DNA from: Flavobacteriales bacterium 33_180_T64 | GTDB taxonomy: Bacteria > Bacteroidota > Bacteroidia > Flavobacteriales > Flavobacteriaceae | Direction: 5' to 3' | Assembly: GCA_002162685.1 (NCBI GenBank) | Contig: MAAQ01000017.1 | Span: 1 to 64,000, forward strand | Length of the DNA: 64,000 nt | Shown: piece after piece, positions 9,264 to 17,828 of the stretch | Layout: every line of letters begins with the position of its first letter | How positions within the stretch are numbered: the stretch's first letter is position 1 | Translations under genes and position numbers: made by a program | The notes under the pieces: generated by a model | The model's input: the letters and a program-made list of their open reading frames with translations, nothing else | Databases searched by the model: none | Told to the model about the DNA's origin: nothing

Positions 9264-9749
9264 ATGAAAACAATTATACTAATAAGGCATGCAAAATCCT
9301 CTTGGGAATTTGATGTAAAAGATGAAGAAAGACCTTTAAAGAAGCGTGGTTTTAAAGATAGCCATCTGGTTTCTAGTGCTTTTAAAAAGAAAAACATAAA
9401 TCCGGATTTTATTTTTTCAAGTACTGCAAATCGAGCATTATCAACTTGTAGGATTTTTATGAAAAATTTAGAAATCAATGAAAGGCTATTAAGTGTTGAA
9501 AATGAGCTTTATGATTTTGGAGGAGAGCAGGTTGTTCGCTTTTTGAAAAAGTTAGATGAAGATTATAAAAATGTTATGATTTTTGGTCATAATCATGCAT
9601 TCACATCTATTTGCAATATATTTGGTAATATTTTTATAGATAACCTTCCAACAAGTGGGTTAGTTGTTATAGATTTTGATACAAATTCATGGGCAACTAT
9701 AGAAAAAGGTAATACAAGGTTAACAATTTTCCCAAGAGACTTAAAATAA
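9264..9749 (+). CDS. SixA-like histidine phosphatase family protein
   Basis: A 161-residue member of the RHG histidine phosphatase superfamily. The start is the ATG at 9264: the reading frame stays open upstream, but the family begins right at MKTIILIRHAKSSW. The nucleophile motif RHAKSSW lies at residues 8-14, SSTANRALST supplies the phosphate-pocket arginine, and FGHNHAF holds the second catalytic histidine. In Escherichia coli, SixA removes phosphate from histidine phosphotransfer domains; the substrate here is unknown. The stop overlaps the start of ppk1 (TAATG), so translation is coupled to the polyphosphate genes, and a role in polyphosphate or phosphohistidine turnover is reasonable but inferred. 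Length is normal for the family. Confidence 0.85.
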   Translation: MKTIILIRHAKSSWEFDVKDEERPLKKRGFKDSHLVSSAFKKKNINPDFIFSSTANRALSTCRIFMKNLEINERLLSVENELYDFGGEQVVRFLKKLDEDYKNVMIFGHNHAFTSICNIFGNIFIDNLPTSGLVVIDFDTNSWATIEKGNTRLTIFPRDLK

Positions 9750-11800
9750 TGACAAAAGACAAAAATAATTATATAAATAGAGAGTTAAGTTGGCTTCAAT
9801 TTAATGAACGTGTATTGCAGGAAGCTGCAGATGAAAGTGTGCCACTTATTGAGCGTTTTCGTTTTTTAGGGATTTTTTCAAATAATCTAGATGAGTTTTT
9901 TAAAGTTAGATATGCTACTGTTAAACGAATTTATGAAGCTGGTAAAGGAGGTAAAAGTGAGTTGGGAATAAAAGCATCAGACTTATTAGAGATTATCACT
10001 CAAGTTGTTATTAAACAGCAAAGTAAGAGTTTGGATATATTAAGTAATATTCAAAAAAAACTAGAAAATGAGGGTATCCATATTATTGATGAGACTCAAG
10101 TTGATGAGGATCAGCATATTTTCATTAAAAACTATTATATACAGCAAATTAGTCCTGCTCTTGTAACTATAATTTTAAATGATTCTGTCAAATTACCACG
10201 CCTTAAAGACAGTGCAGCATATTTAGCTGTTAAGATGGAGTTATTGAATGGGCAAAAACAATTTGCTTTAATTGAAATCCCTAAATCAATAGACCGCTTT
10301 ATTGTTCTTCCTAAGAAAAATGGTAAGTGTTATGTTATGATTCTTGATGATTTATTAAGGTATTGTCTCAATGATATTTTTAATATTTTTAGTTATAAAA
10401 GTATAACGACCAACATGATTAAAATTACTCGTGATGGAGAACTTGATTTTGATAGTGATTTAAGTAAGAGTTTTATAGAAAAAATATCTGATAGTGTAAA
10501 AGATAGAGAAATTGGAGATCCTGTTCGTTTTGTTTATGATAAAACAATTGATGTAGAGACTTTAGAATATTTAATGTCTAAAATGGGAGTTGATTCAAAA
10601 GATAGTGTTATTCCAGGGGGTCGATACCATAATAGACGTGATTATATGGATTTTCCTAGTCTTGGTAGAACAGATTTATTGTATAAAAAAATTAACCCAT
10701 TGCAAATTAAAGGCTTGAGTTTAGAGCATAGTATTTTTACAACTATTGCTCAAAAAGACTATTTACTTCACACACCTTATCAAACATTTTCTTATGTCGT
10801 TAAGTTTTTACGAGAAGCGGCTTTAGATCCTCAAGTAAAAACTATTAAAATAACAATTTATAGACTAGCACAAATTTCTCATATAGCCAGTTCACTTATT
10901 AATGCTTCAAAAAATGGAAAAAAAGTCACTGTAGTTATAGAATTAAGGGCACGTTTTGATGAACAAGCAAACATTGACTATGCTGAACAGATGCAAGATG
11001 AAGGTGTGGATGTGTTGTTTGGTGTTTCTGGATTAAAAGTACATAGTAAAATTTGTGTTGTAGAACGAGAGGAGGCAAAAGGTATTAAGCGTTATGGTTT
11101 TATTAGTACAGGTAATCTTAATGAATCTACAGCAAAAATATATACAGATTTCACACTCTTTACGGCAAATCAAAAAGTGTTAAAAGATGTGAATAAAGTA
11201 TTTAGCTTCTTTCAAACCAATTACCGTATTCATAGGTATAAACATATTATCACGTCTCCGCATTATACAAAGACGAAGTTGTTTATGTTAATCGATAATG
11301 AAATTGAAAATGTAAAAAAAGGGAAGCCTGCTTATATTAAATTAAAGCTGAATAGCATTTCAAGTTATAAAATGATTGACAAGCTTTATGAGGCAAGTCG
11401 AGCTGGTGTTAAAATTCAAATGATTGTTAGAGGTATTTGTTGTTTAATCCCTGGAATTCAAGGGATGAGTGAAAATATTGAAGTTATAAGTATTATTGAT
11501 AAATTCTTAGAGCATACGCGATTATATGTTTTTTGTAATGATAATGACACAAAAATTTACATATCTTCTGCAGATTGGATGACCAGAAATATTGAAAACA
11601 GGGTAGAAGTAAGTTGTCCTATATATCAAGACGATATCAAACAAGAATTATTAGATGTTTTCGATATTTGTTGGAATGATAATGTAAAAGCTAGAATTAT
11701 AGATGAAAAGCAAAGTAACGAATATATAAAAAACGAAAACATAAAAGTAAGAGCACAATTTGCACATTATGATTACTTTAAAGAAAAACTGAACTCTTAA
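9749..11800 (+). CDS. ppk1: Polyphosphate kinase 1
   Basis: A cytoplasmic enzyme of 683 residues, the usual PPK1 length, that reversibly polymerises the gamma phosphate of ATP into inorganic polyphosphate. The N-terminal domain opens with the family signature YINRELSWLQFNERVLQEA (residues 8-26). The catalytic core holds HTPYQTF, the KITIYRLA strand and VHSKICVVER, whose histidine is the phosphorylated residue in this family. STGNLNE and TADWMTRN-like segments (SSADWMTRN here) complete the phospholipase D-like active site. The gene sits between a SixA-like phosphatase (1-bp overlap) and a Ppx/GppA gene (1-bp gap), the classic synthesis and degradation arrangement. Nothing is truncated. Confidence 0.97.
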   Translation: MTKDKNNYINRELSWLQFNERVLQEAADESVPLIERFRFLGIFSNNLDEFFKVRYATVKRIYEAGKGGKSELGIKASDLLEIITQVVIKQQSKSLDILSNIQKKLENEGIHIIDETQVDEDQHIFIKNYYIQQISPALVTIILNDSVKLPRLKDSAAYLAVKMELLNGQKQFALIEIPKSIDRFIVLPKKNGKCYVMILDDLLRYCLNDIFNIFSYKSITTNMIKITRDGELDFDSDLSKSFIEKISDSVKDREIGDPVRFVYDKTIDVETLEYLMSKMGVDSKDSVIPGGRYHNRRDYMDFPSLGRTDLLYKKINPLQIKGLSLEHSIFTTIAQKDYLLHTPYQTFSYVVKFLREAALDPQVKTIKITIYRLAQISHIASSLINASKNGKKVTVVIELRARFDEQANIDYAEQMQDEGVDVLFGVSGLKVHSKICVVEREEAKGIKRYGFISTGNLNESTAKIYTDFTLFTANQKVLKDVNKVFSFFQTNYRIHRYKHIITSPHYTKTKLFMLIDNEIENVKKGKPAYIKLKLNSISSYKMIDKLYEASRAGVKIQMIVRGICCLIPGIQGMSENIEVISIIDKFLEHTRLYVFCNDNDTKIYISSADWMTRNIENRVEVSCPIYQDDIKQELLDVFDICWNDNVKARIIDEKQSNEYIKNENIKVRAQFAHYDYFKEKLNS

Positions 11801-11801
11801 T

Positions 11802-12707
11802 ATGTTAACCATAAAAAAATATGCAGCAATTGATATTGGTTCTAACGCTGTAAGACTTTTGATATCAAATATTATTGAACAAAAAGGACGACCAGTTAAA
11901 TTTAAAAAAAGCTCTTTAGTTCGTGTGCCTATTCGTCTTGGTTCAGATGTGTTTTTGAATGGGGAAATTTCCGAAGACAACAAACAACGTATGTTAGATA
12001 CTATGACTGCGTTTAATTTGCTTATGAAATCTCATAAAGTAATCTCATACAAAGCTTGTGCAACTTCAGCAATGAGAGAAGCCGATAATGGAAAGGATGT
12101 TACTGAGTTTATTTTAAAAAAGGCAAAAATTAATATTGATATTATAAATGGTGAAGAAGAAGCAGCTATTATTGCAGCTACAGATTTACATTCGTATATA
12201 AAAGAAGATAAAACATATCTGTATGTTGATGTAGGTGGTGGTAGTACAGAGTTTTCGGTGATTCACCTTGGAGAAACGGTGGCTTCTAAATCGTTTAAAA
12301 TAGGAACTGTAAGATTGCTTAACAATATTGTGAAAAAGAAAACTTGGTTAGAGTTAGAGGAATGGATTAAGCAAAATACAACTGGCTATGACAAGGTAGA
12401 TCTGATAGGTTCTGGTGGAAATATTAATAAAATATTTAAAGTATCAGGCAAAGTTACCGGTACACCACTCACATATTTTTATTTAACGTCTTATTATAAT
12501 AAACTTCAAACATATTCTTATGAAGAGAGAATTACAGAGCTCGAACTCAATCAAGATCGTGCAGATGTAATTATACCAGCTACAAGAATTTACCTTTCTG
12601 CCATGAAATGGAGTGGAGCTAAGGATATTTATGTTCCTAAAATTGGATTATCTGATGGTATAATTAAAAGCATATATTACAATACAGTTTCTAGTGTAAA
12701 CATCTAA
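11802..12707 (+). CDS. Ppx/GppA family phosphatase (short form)
   Basis: A 301-residue member of the ASKHA-fold Ppx/GppA family. The nucleotide-binding loops AIDIGSNAVRLLI (residues 9-21) and YVDVGGGSTEFSV (about 142-154) and a third glycine loop, LIGSGGNI, are present. Family members hydrolyse terminal phosphate from polyphosphate (exopolyphosphatase) and/or pppGpp. At about 300 residues it lacks the C-terminal HD-like domains of the 500-residue E. coli Ppx, as do many Bacteroidota and Actinobacteria homologues. It begins 1 bp after ppk1 stops, so synthesis and degradation of polyphosphate are probably produced together. A bifunctional RelA/SpoT gene is present at 38.2-40.4 kb, so pppGpp hydrolysis is possible too; which activity dominates cannot be told from sequence. 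Confidence 0.93.
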   Translation: MLTIKKYAAIDIGSNAVRLLISNIIEQKGRPVKFKKSSLVRVPIRLGSDVFLNGEISEDNKQRMLDTMTAFNLLMKSHKVISYKACATSAMREADNGKDVTEFILKKAKINIDIINGEEEAAIIAATDLHSYIKEDKTYLYVDVGGGSTEFSVIHLGETVASKSFKIGTVRLLNNIVKKKTWLELEEWIKQNTTGYDKVDLIGSGGNINKIFKVSGKVTGTPLTYFYLTSYYNKLQTYSYEERITELELNQDRADVIIPATRIYLSAMKWSGAKDIYVPKIGLSDGIIKSIYYNTVSSVNI

Positions 12708-12854
12708 AAATTAGTTGTTTTGACGTCTTTTTATGTGTAACATCCAATATTTATTTATGTTTTTAATATTCATCATATATTAGTCAACTCAAATCTTTGC
12801 CGTAAAAGCACATGATTTTGACGTTACTTTTTAAAATACCTAATAAAACCTTTT

Positions 12855-13391
12855 ATGCACATGAAATCATTAATACTTACTTTTTTATTGGCAATGTTTA
12901 CAACGCTATCGTTCTCTCAAGAAGCTAGTTATGGTGTTAGAGGTGGTTTAAATATTTCAAATTTAGATTTTGATCCTGACGCAACATTTACAAATCAACA
13001 TAGAAATGGATTTGCTTTTGGTGTTTTTGCAGATTATGGAATAAACGATAATTTTTCTGTACAAGTTGAAATTCAATATTCAGCTGAAGGTGGAAAAGCA
13101 GACAATCTTAGAGCCGATTATATTCAAATGCCAATAATGGCTCGTTTTTCTTTAGGCGAGAAGTTTACATTAGGTATTGGTCCAATGGCAAGTTTAAAGA
13201 CTTGGAAAGAACAAGATGCATTTTCTACATTTACATTCTCAGGTGTTGGTGGAATTGAATATATGATTAATGATGAGTTATTTGTTGATGCTCGTGTTCA
13301 TTATGGTTTAAGCAATATTCTTGATGATGATTTAACCAATCTAGAAGCGCAAAATACAACGTTTCAATTTGGATTCGGAATTAGAATCTAA
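12855..13391 (+). CDS. Small outer-membrane beta-barrel protein (porin-family / PorT-like)
   Basis: A 178-residue protein with a signal peptide (residues 1-22, ending FSQ before EASYGVRGGLN). The mature part alternates strands with aromatic ends: YGVRGGLNIS, AFGVFADYGI, FSVQVEIQYS, ADYIQMPIMARF, FTLGIGPMAS and a C-terminal FQFGFGIRI, which is the expected aromatic-terminated last strand of an outer-membrane barrel of about eight strands. This matches the outer-membrane beta-barrel families common in Bacteroidota; the ligand or role is unknown. It could start at the ATG at 12855 or at 12861, changing only two residues. It is 147 bp after the Ppx gene, probably a separate transcript. Confidence 0.8.
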   Translation: MHMKSLILTFLLAMFTTLSFSQEASYGVRGGLNISNLDFDPDATFTNQHRNGFAFGVFADYGINDNFSVQVEIQYSAEGGKADNLRADYIQMPIMARFSLGEKFTLGIGPMASLKTWKEQDAFSTFTFSGVGGIEYMINDELFVDARVHYGLSNILDDDLTNLEAQNTTFQFGFGIRI

Positions 13392-13402
13392 TACCAATTT
13401 GA

Positions 13403-13663
13403 TTATATAATGTCGTATAAATAAATGAAATTATTTTTATTTATAGAATAGACTCTTCCATGATAGTCGCAAACTTGGCCATCAAATTCTAATCCATATG
13501 TATCGTTTATTATAAAGGTATTTTGGATGATCTTTTTGTAATCTGCATTATATGTAATATTTCCATTTATAGTTATGTGGTATAAATACCAATCACCAGA
13601 GATTTCGCTTTGTCATTAGCTCAATACGAAAAAAGTTAATATTGATAAATAAGTTGTTTTCAT
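13403..13663 (-). pseudogene. Decayed small secreted protein with two consecutive in-frame stops
   Basis: The minus strand from ATG 13663 reads MKTTYLSILTFFVLS, then TAA TGA (13618-13613), then continues in the same frame as QSEISGDWYLYHITINGN and on to FIYLYDII and a stop at 13403. The first 15 residues form a normal signal-peptide core and the stops fall where the cleavage site would be. The downstream part has a lipocalin-like GDWYLY strand and an FIINDTYGLEF strand but ends early, so the C-terminus is probably lost as well. The gene would have made a small exported protein resembling lipocalin-like or META-type proteins; that family call is tentative. Sequencing error is less likely because two adjacent stops would both need correcting. 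Confidence 0.75.
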
Positions 13664-13699
13664 AGCATATAAACCTATAGACTATGAAATGTAAGAAAT

Positions 13700-14281
13700 C
13701 TACCCGTGAATTGTTTCTTTATTACCTAGGTCTTTCATTATTTCTGCCTCATAATCAAGGAGTTGTTGCCATTTTTCGTTAACCTCATTGCGTTCGCCAT
13801 ATTGTCTTGCAAAGCCTAGAAACATCGTATAATGATTAGCTTCGCTTACCATTAATTTTCTATAAAACTCGGCAAGTTCGTTATCTTGCAACTCTTCAGA
13901 AAGCAGTCTAAAACGTTCACAGCTTCGCGCTTCTATTAGTGCAGCATATAGGAGTCTGTGAATAAGTTGTGTGGTTCTGCTACCACCTTTAGGGAAAAAC
14001 TTAAGTAATTGGAGAACATAGTCGTCTTTGCGATCACGACCTAAGACCCAACCATTAGCAATAATTTTATCGTGAACCATTTTAAAATGACTAATTTCCT
14101 CTTTTACAAGAGCAACCATTTCGGTAACTAAATCGGTGTATTCAGGAAAACTTACGATTAATGAAATGGCAGTACTAGTTGCCTTTTGTTCACAATACGC
14201 ATGATCTGTAAGAATGTCTTCTATGTTTTTTTCAACAATGTTTACCCAACGAGGATCTGTTGGTAATTTTAATCCTAGCAT
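13700..14281 (-). CDS. miaE: tRNA-(ms2io6A)-hydroxylase
   Basis: A 193-residue ferritin-like di-iron monooxygenase that hydroxylates the isopentenyl side chain of 2-methylthio-N6-isopentenyladenosine at tRNA position 37. The two iron-binding helical pairs are visible as DHAYCEQKA (about residue 26-34), EEISHFKMVH (about 60-69), EARSCERFR (about 116-124) and SEANHYTMF (about 147-155), giving the E, ExxH, E, ExxH ligand set. Length is close to that of other MiaE proteins. It is 2 bp from the lipoprotein gene upstream and transcribed with it and dnaX. The enzyme needs MiaA and MiaB products, which are not in this window. Confidence 0.93.
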   Translation of the reverse strand: MLGLKLPTDPRWVNIVEKNIEDILTDHAYCEQKATSTAISLIVSFPEYTDLVTEMVALVKEEISHFKMVHDKIIANGWVLGRDRKDDYVLQLLKFFPKGGSRTTQLIHRLLYAALIEARSCERFRLLSEELQDNELAEFYRKLMVSEANHYTMFLGFARQYGERNEVNEKWQQLLDYEAEIMKDLGNKETIHG

Positions 14282-14283
14282 AA

Positions 14284-14847
14284 TTAACTTTGGTCTTCAA
14301 TTAGTGTTAAGCGCTTATTTCCTTTTTTGTCAATTCGCATTTCATAAAGCATAAATGAATCGTTCTTCGGATTTATAAACGAAATGCCTAATGATAATTT
14401 ATTTTTATTAGAGGTTTCTTGGTTCACCCAAACATGTTCCAAAGTTGCATTTTTCCAAAAATGAGAGGATGAATTGTCAATGAAATTTTCAGCAGAAATA
14501 TGCGTTTTTAAAATAATTTTATTCTCTACACTTACCAAAATATCGGACTCAAAAGCACGATGAAATTCTGATGTTTTTTTTAAGTTTTTTACAGACTCTT
14601 TAATTAGAATTTTGGCATTAGAAGAGACGTAGTTATTAATGCTGACCTTAAATGTATTTGAAATAATAGAATCTATTTTTATTTCTGTGTAACGCTCAGG
14701 GTAGTATGTGTTTACATTAGCTGTATTCATCTTTTTGTTGAACTCTAAAATAGCGTGCTCTAAATGTTCTTTTTTACTTGTTCTTCGATCACATGATAGA
14801 AAAACTAGTGTCAAAATACTGGCAATAATAAATGCTAATTTTCTCAT
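14284..14847 (-). CDS. Lipoprotein of unknown function
   Basis: A 187-residue product with a lipobox (LVFLSC, Cys19), so it should be an acylated periplasmic or outer-membrane protein. After the cysteine comes a charged linker, a helical stretch (EHLEHAILEFNKKMN) and then alternating strands ending RIDKKGNKRLTLIED. I recognise no family. It lies 11 bp downstream of dnaX and 2 bp upstream of miaE on the same strand, so it probably rides on the dnaX transcript; nothing suggests it takes part in replication or tRNA modification. Confidence 0.75.
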   Translation of the reverse strand: MRKLAFIIASILTLVFLSCDRRTSKKEHLEHAILEFNKKMNTANVNTYYPERYTEIKIDSIISNTFKVSINNYVSSNAKILIKESVKNLKKTSEFHRAFESDILVSVENKIILKTHISAENFIDNSSSHFWKNATLEHVWVNQETSNKNKLSLGISFINPKNDSFMLYEMRIDKKGNKRLTLIEDQS

Positions 14848-14858
14848 AATAAAACCTT

Positions 14859-16586
14859 TTAGATATCTAAACCAAATGTCTTTCTTAGAAGCTCAATATT
14901 TGGATTCTTTTCTTTTAATTTTCCATACTTTTCTATAGCTGTAAATGCATATTTTTTAGAGATTTCTTCATTGACACTAATATCTAATTTTAAATCAAAA
15001 TTTTGAAGTGTTCTACGTAAAAAGTCCATTAAAGGGAATTGTGCCCGCTCTAATTCGATTTTTAATGTTTCATTTGGAAACTCTAATTGAATAACAACTC
15101 CCTTTAGATTTGGCTTACCCATTTCTAAAATAGAGGCCATAATTTTTTCGCCCTTTTTATGAAGCTGATTGATGTAAGTATTCCAAGCATTATGAAACTG
15201 TTCTTCTGTAAAATCTTCAGTAGGCAAATCGTCAACATCAATAACAACTTCCATTTGTCGTATTAGATGTTCTTTTTTTGTTCGTATGCTTTTAAGAGAT
15301 AGACCAGAAGTTCTATGGTCTTTCTTTAGATCTATTATTGGTCTATGCGTTTCAGGTGTAACTGGTGCATTTGTTTTTGTGTTACTTGATTCACTACTAG
15401 GTGTTGGTGAGTCTTTAGAAACGGCAATAGTTTTATTTTCCTTAGGAATAGTAACTGGAATGGGAACAATGCCTTTAGTTTTAAAGTAAGATGGCGGAAT
15501 TATGTAATGTCTGCTATTTTTTTTTTCTCCATCAAAAGTGATAGAGGCAAGTTGCATAAGGTTTAGTTCAACCAGTAAACGTTGGTTTTTACTGCTTTTA
15601 TACTTTAAGTCGCAGTCATTGGCGAGTGCTATACCTTTTATGAGAAAGTCATGAGGTGCCTTTTTTGATTGTTCTAAATATTTGACTTTAGTATCTTCAC
15701 CAACTTCAAGAAGTTCAATTGTTTTTTCGTTTTGACAAACCAGTAAATCTCTAAAGTGTGAGGCTAAGCCTGCAATATAATGATGACCATCAAAACCTTT
15801 AGACAATATGTGATTATACTGAATTAATAATTCAGGAATCTTATTTTCTAAAATTAAGTCTGTACTCTTAAAATAAGTGTCATAATCAAGAACATTTAAA
15901 TTCTCTGTAACCGCTTGTCTAGTTAGGTCTTTTCCTGAGAAACTTACAACACGATCAAAAATTGATAAAGCATCACGCATAGCTCCATCTGCTTTTTGAG
16001 CTATAATATGAAGTGCATCATCTTCGGCATTGATACCTTGTTCTTGAGCAATATATTTAAGGTATTCTTTGGCATCTGTTACTGTTATACGCTTAAAATC
16101 AAAAATTTGACAACGTGATAAAATCGTGGGTATAATTTTATGCTTCTCTGTTGTTGCTAATATAAAAATACAATGCTTTGGGGGTTCTTCTAGAGTTTTT
16201 AAAAAGGCATTAAATGCAGCTTGAGATAACATGTGAACTTCATCAATAATATAGACTTTATATTTCCCAACCTGTGGTGGAATACGAACCTGATCGGTTA
16301 AACTTCTAATATCATCTACAGAATTGTTTGAAGCAGCATCCAATTCAAAAATATTAAATGCAAAATCTTCATCTTTAGTCTCAGTACCATCACTGTTAAT
16401 CATTTTAGCCAAGATACGAGCACAAGTTGTTTTTCCTACGCCTCTAGGCCCAGTAAATAAAAGGGCTTGAGCTAAATGGTTGTTTTCAATGGCATTTAAT
16501 AATGTATTTGTAATAGCTTGCTGACCAACAACGTCTTTAAACGTTTGTGGTCTATATTTACGAGCTGATACTACAAAGTGTTCCAT
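14859..16586 (-). CDS. dnaX: DNA polymerase III subunit gamma/tau
   Basis: A 575-residue AAA+ clamp-loader ATPase. The N-terminal motor has SARKYRPQTF, Walker A GPRGVGKTT (about residues 45-53), Walker B IIDEVHMLS, the LEEPP loop and sensor SRCQIFDFKR, followed by domain III to about residue 365. The rest is a Ser/Thr/Pro-rich linker and a C-terminal domain. The cysteines that form the zinc module of E. coli DnaX (between Walker A and the ELDAASNN motif) are absent: that segment is shortened to INSDGTETKDEDFAFN. I see no obvious slippery A-run that would force a gamma product. A -7 element lies 19 bp upstream of the start, and rnpB is divergent. The miaE and lipoprotein genes follow on the same strand. 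Confidence 0.96.
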   Translation of the reverse strand: MEHFVVSARKYRPQTFKDVVGQQAITNTLLNAIENNHLAQALLFTGPRGVGKTTCARILAKMINSDGTETKDEDFAFNIFELDAASNNSVDDIRSLTDQVRIPPQVGKYKVYIIDEVHMLSQAAFNAFLKTLEEPPKHCIFILATTEKHKIIPTILSRCQIFDFKRITVTDAKEYLKYIAQEQGINAEDDALHIIAQKADGAMRDALSIFDRVVSFSGKDLTRQAVTENLNVLDYDTYFKSTDLILENKIPELLIQYNHILSKGFDGHHYIAGLASHFRDLLVCQNEKTIELLEVGEDTKVKYLEQSKKAPHDFLIKGIALANDCDLKYKSSKNQRLLVELNLMQLASITFDGEKKNSRHYIIPPSYFKTKGIVPIPVTIPKENKTIAVSKDSPTPSSESSNTKTNAPVTPETHRPIIDLKKDHRTSGLSLKSIRTKKEHLIRQMEVVIDVDDLPTEDFTEEQFHNAWNTYINQLHKKGEKIMASILEMGKPNLKGVVIQLEFPNETLKIELERAQFPLMDFLRRTLQNFDLKLDISVNEEISKKYAFTAIEKYGKLKEKNPNIELLRKTFGLDI

Positions 16587-16604
16587 TGAAAAAACTTAGA
16601 ATAA

Positions 16605-16612
16605 CAAAGTTA
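16605..16612 (-). promoter_or_regulatory. -7 element (TAACTTTG) for dnaX
   Basis: On the minus strand TAACTTTG fits the Bacteroidota TAnnTTTG consensus and ends 19 bp before the dnaX start. A clear TTTG -33 box at the usual spacing is not visible, only T-rich sequence. Confidence 0.45.
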
Positions 16613-16677
16613 AAAATTCAATATAAAAATAGGAATTATGATGCCTGAATTTAAAAGGAGTTATTAACAATTAATTG

Positions 16678-16685
16678 TATTTTTG
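16678..16685 (+). promoter_or_regulatory. -7 element (TATTTTTG) for rnpB
   Basis: TATTTTTG matches TAnnTTTG perfectly and ends about 5 bp before the predicted 5' end of the RNase P RNA, exactly where transcription should start. The -33 region is weak. Confidence 0.6.
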
Positions 16686-16689
16686 CTCA

Positions 16690-17008
16690 CAAGTAATTCG
16701 CCTTATCGCTGTTCGCTTTGCGAATGGAGGAAAGTCCGAACACCATAGTGCAATCATAGTGGTTAACAGCCATCCATCGAGAGGTGAGGAAAAGTGCAAC
16801 AGAAAGTATGTACAGGTTATGCTGTAGTGAAACCAGGTAAACTCTATGAGGTGCAATGTCATGTAAACTAGTGCTTGAGCGTACACGCGCGATGCTAGAG
16901 GGTAGACAGCTTAAGTTTGCTAGTAATAGTAAGCGTAGATAAATGATAAGGATACAACATGATTTTTATGATCATTAGTATACAAAATTCGGCTTATAGA
17001 TTTACTTA
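16690..17008 (+). ncRNA. rnpB: RNase P RNA (bacterial type A)
   Basis: The catalytic RNA of RNase P, which trims the 5' leaders of tRNA precursors. Conserved core blocks occur in order: GGAGGAAAGTCCGAAC (CR-I), ACAGAAAG, GTAAACTC, the GGGTAGACAG region, AGATAAATGATAAGG and finally ACAAAATTCGGCTTATAGA (CR-V) near the 3' end. The 5' AAGTAA (16691-16696) pairs with TTACTT (17002-17007) to form P1, which sets both ends; length is about 319 nt. A strong terminator follows. It is divergent from dnaX and its promoter element is visible directly upstream. Confidence 0.96.
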
Positions 17009-17013
17009 ACCAT

Positions 17014-17043
17014 AAAACCCTTTACAACTTGTAAAGGGTTTTT
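17014..17043 (+). terminator. Intrinsic terminator of rnpB
   Basis: The stem AAAACCCTTTAC / GTAAAGGGTTTT has 12 bp, loop AACTT and a following T-run. It ends the rnpB transcript and, read from the other side, sits about 24 bp past the stop of no gene on the minus strand, so it is assigned to rnpB only. Confidence 0.85.
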
Positions 17044-17066
17044 ATTGTATGGATAGTCTCGTGGTA

Positions 17067-17828
17067 TTATCCTTTAGAAGGGTAATAACTTAAATCAGGT
17101 CGTATCTCGCCTTCAACTTGATCATATTTTGTTGTTAATTTGATAACATTAAAAAATATGGCATCTTTTTCATCTCCCAAAAGCTCATCGTTTTCTTTTC
17201 CGCCTTTAGCTATGGCGATGTCATCTGTACCAGCTATAGATACCATATAATAACTTTCATCGCTTCCAAACCCGCTATGAAATACATCATAACCATTTTT
17301 AACACCTTTGGCTTTAAATAAGTTTTTAACCTCTGCCATTGCTTCTTTCATGGCTTTTGCGTCTTTTGGAGCATAATAAAGGAAATGATATTCTCTATGA
17401 TTTTTACCATCTGTACTAAATCCTTCAGGATGGTACGATAAACTTGTTAAATGATAGACTATAGCATCCGAATGTGAGTCATAGCATTCATCCATATCAT
17501 TAAATAATTTATTAGCAGCTTCATTTCCCATTTTGTCAAAAATAGCAGCCATAGGATTCTCATCTAATTCTGCCATGTTTTTTATTGGAGAAACATAGAC
17601 ATATCGTCCATCTTCAACAGTGATTGAGGTCCAGCTCACACCTTCTATTTTGTGTTTGTCAAAGTTCTCTTTCAGGGATTTTGCTAATTGTTCATATTGA
17701 GGTATCATGTTAAAATTAACATTGTCAGTATGTACAACATACATTGTTGGAGTGTCTTGCGCATTTGCGAAATTTACAGCAAGAACCATTGAAAATAAGA
17801 ATACTAATCCCTTTTTTAAAGTTTTCAT
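17067..17828 (-). CDS. Secreted protein with two similar alpha/beta domains, function unknown
   Basis: A 253-residue product with a clear signal peptide (residues 1-23, ending FANAQ). The mature chain seems to hold two related halves: YVVHTDNVNFNM followed by a helix and VSWTSITVEDGRYVYVSPI, and later YHFLYYAPKDAKAM followed by a helix and YDVFHSGFGSDESYYMVSI. Each reads as strand-helix-strand-strand, like a ferredoxin-like dimeric alpha/beta barrel unit, with an acidic NDMDECYDSHSD link between. I do not recognise a named family and see no catalytic motif. It stands alone, with 231 bp of sequence lacking any gene upstream and rnpB downstream. Confidence 0.75.
   Translation of the reverse strand: MKTLKKGLVFLFSMVLAVNFANAQDTPTMYVVHTDNVNFNMIPQYEQLAKSLKENFDKHKIEGVSWTSITVEDGRYVYVSPIKNMAELDENPMAAIFDKMGNEAANKLFNDMDECYDSHSDAIVYHLTSLSYHPEGFSTDGKNHREYHFLYYAPKDAKAMKEAMAEVKNLFKAKGVKNGYDVFHSGFGSDESYYMVSIAGTDDIAIAKGGKENDELLGDEKDAIFFNVIKLTTKYDQVEGEIRPDLSYYPSKG

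Noticed and set aside
9134-9478. Minus-strand 114-residue open frame
   Set aside because: It is antisense to the start of the SixA-like gene and has no protein-like features.
16671-16886. Minus-strand 71-residue open frame
   Set aside because: It lies across the RNase P RNA gene; the conserved RNA blocks explain the sequence.
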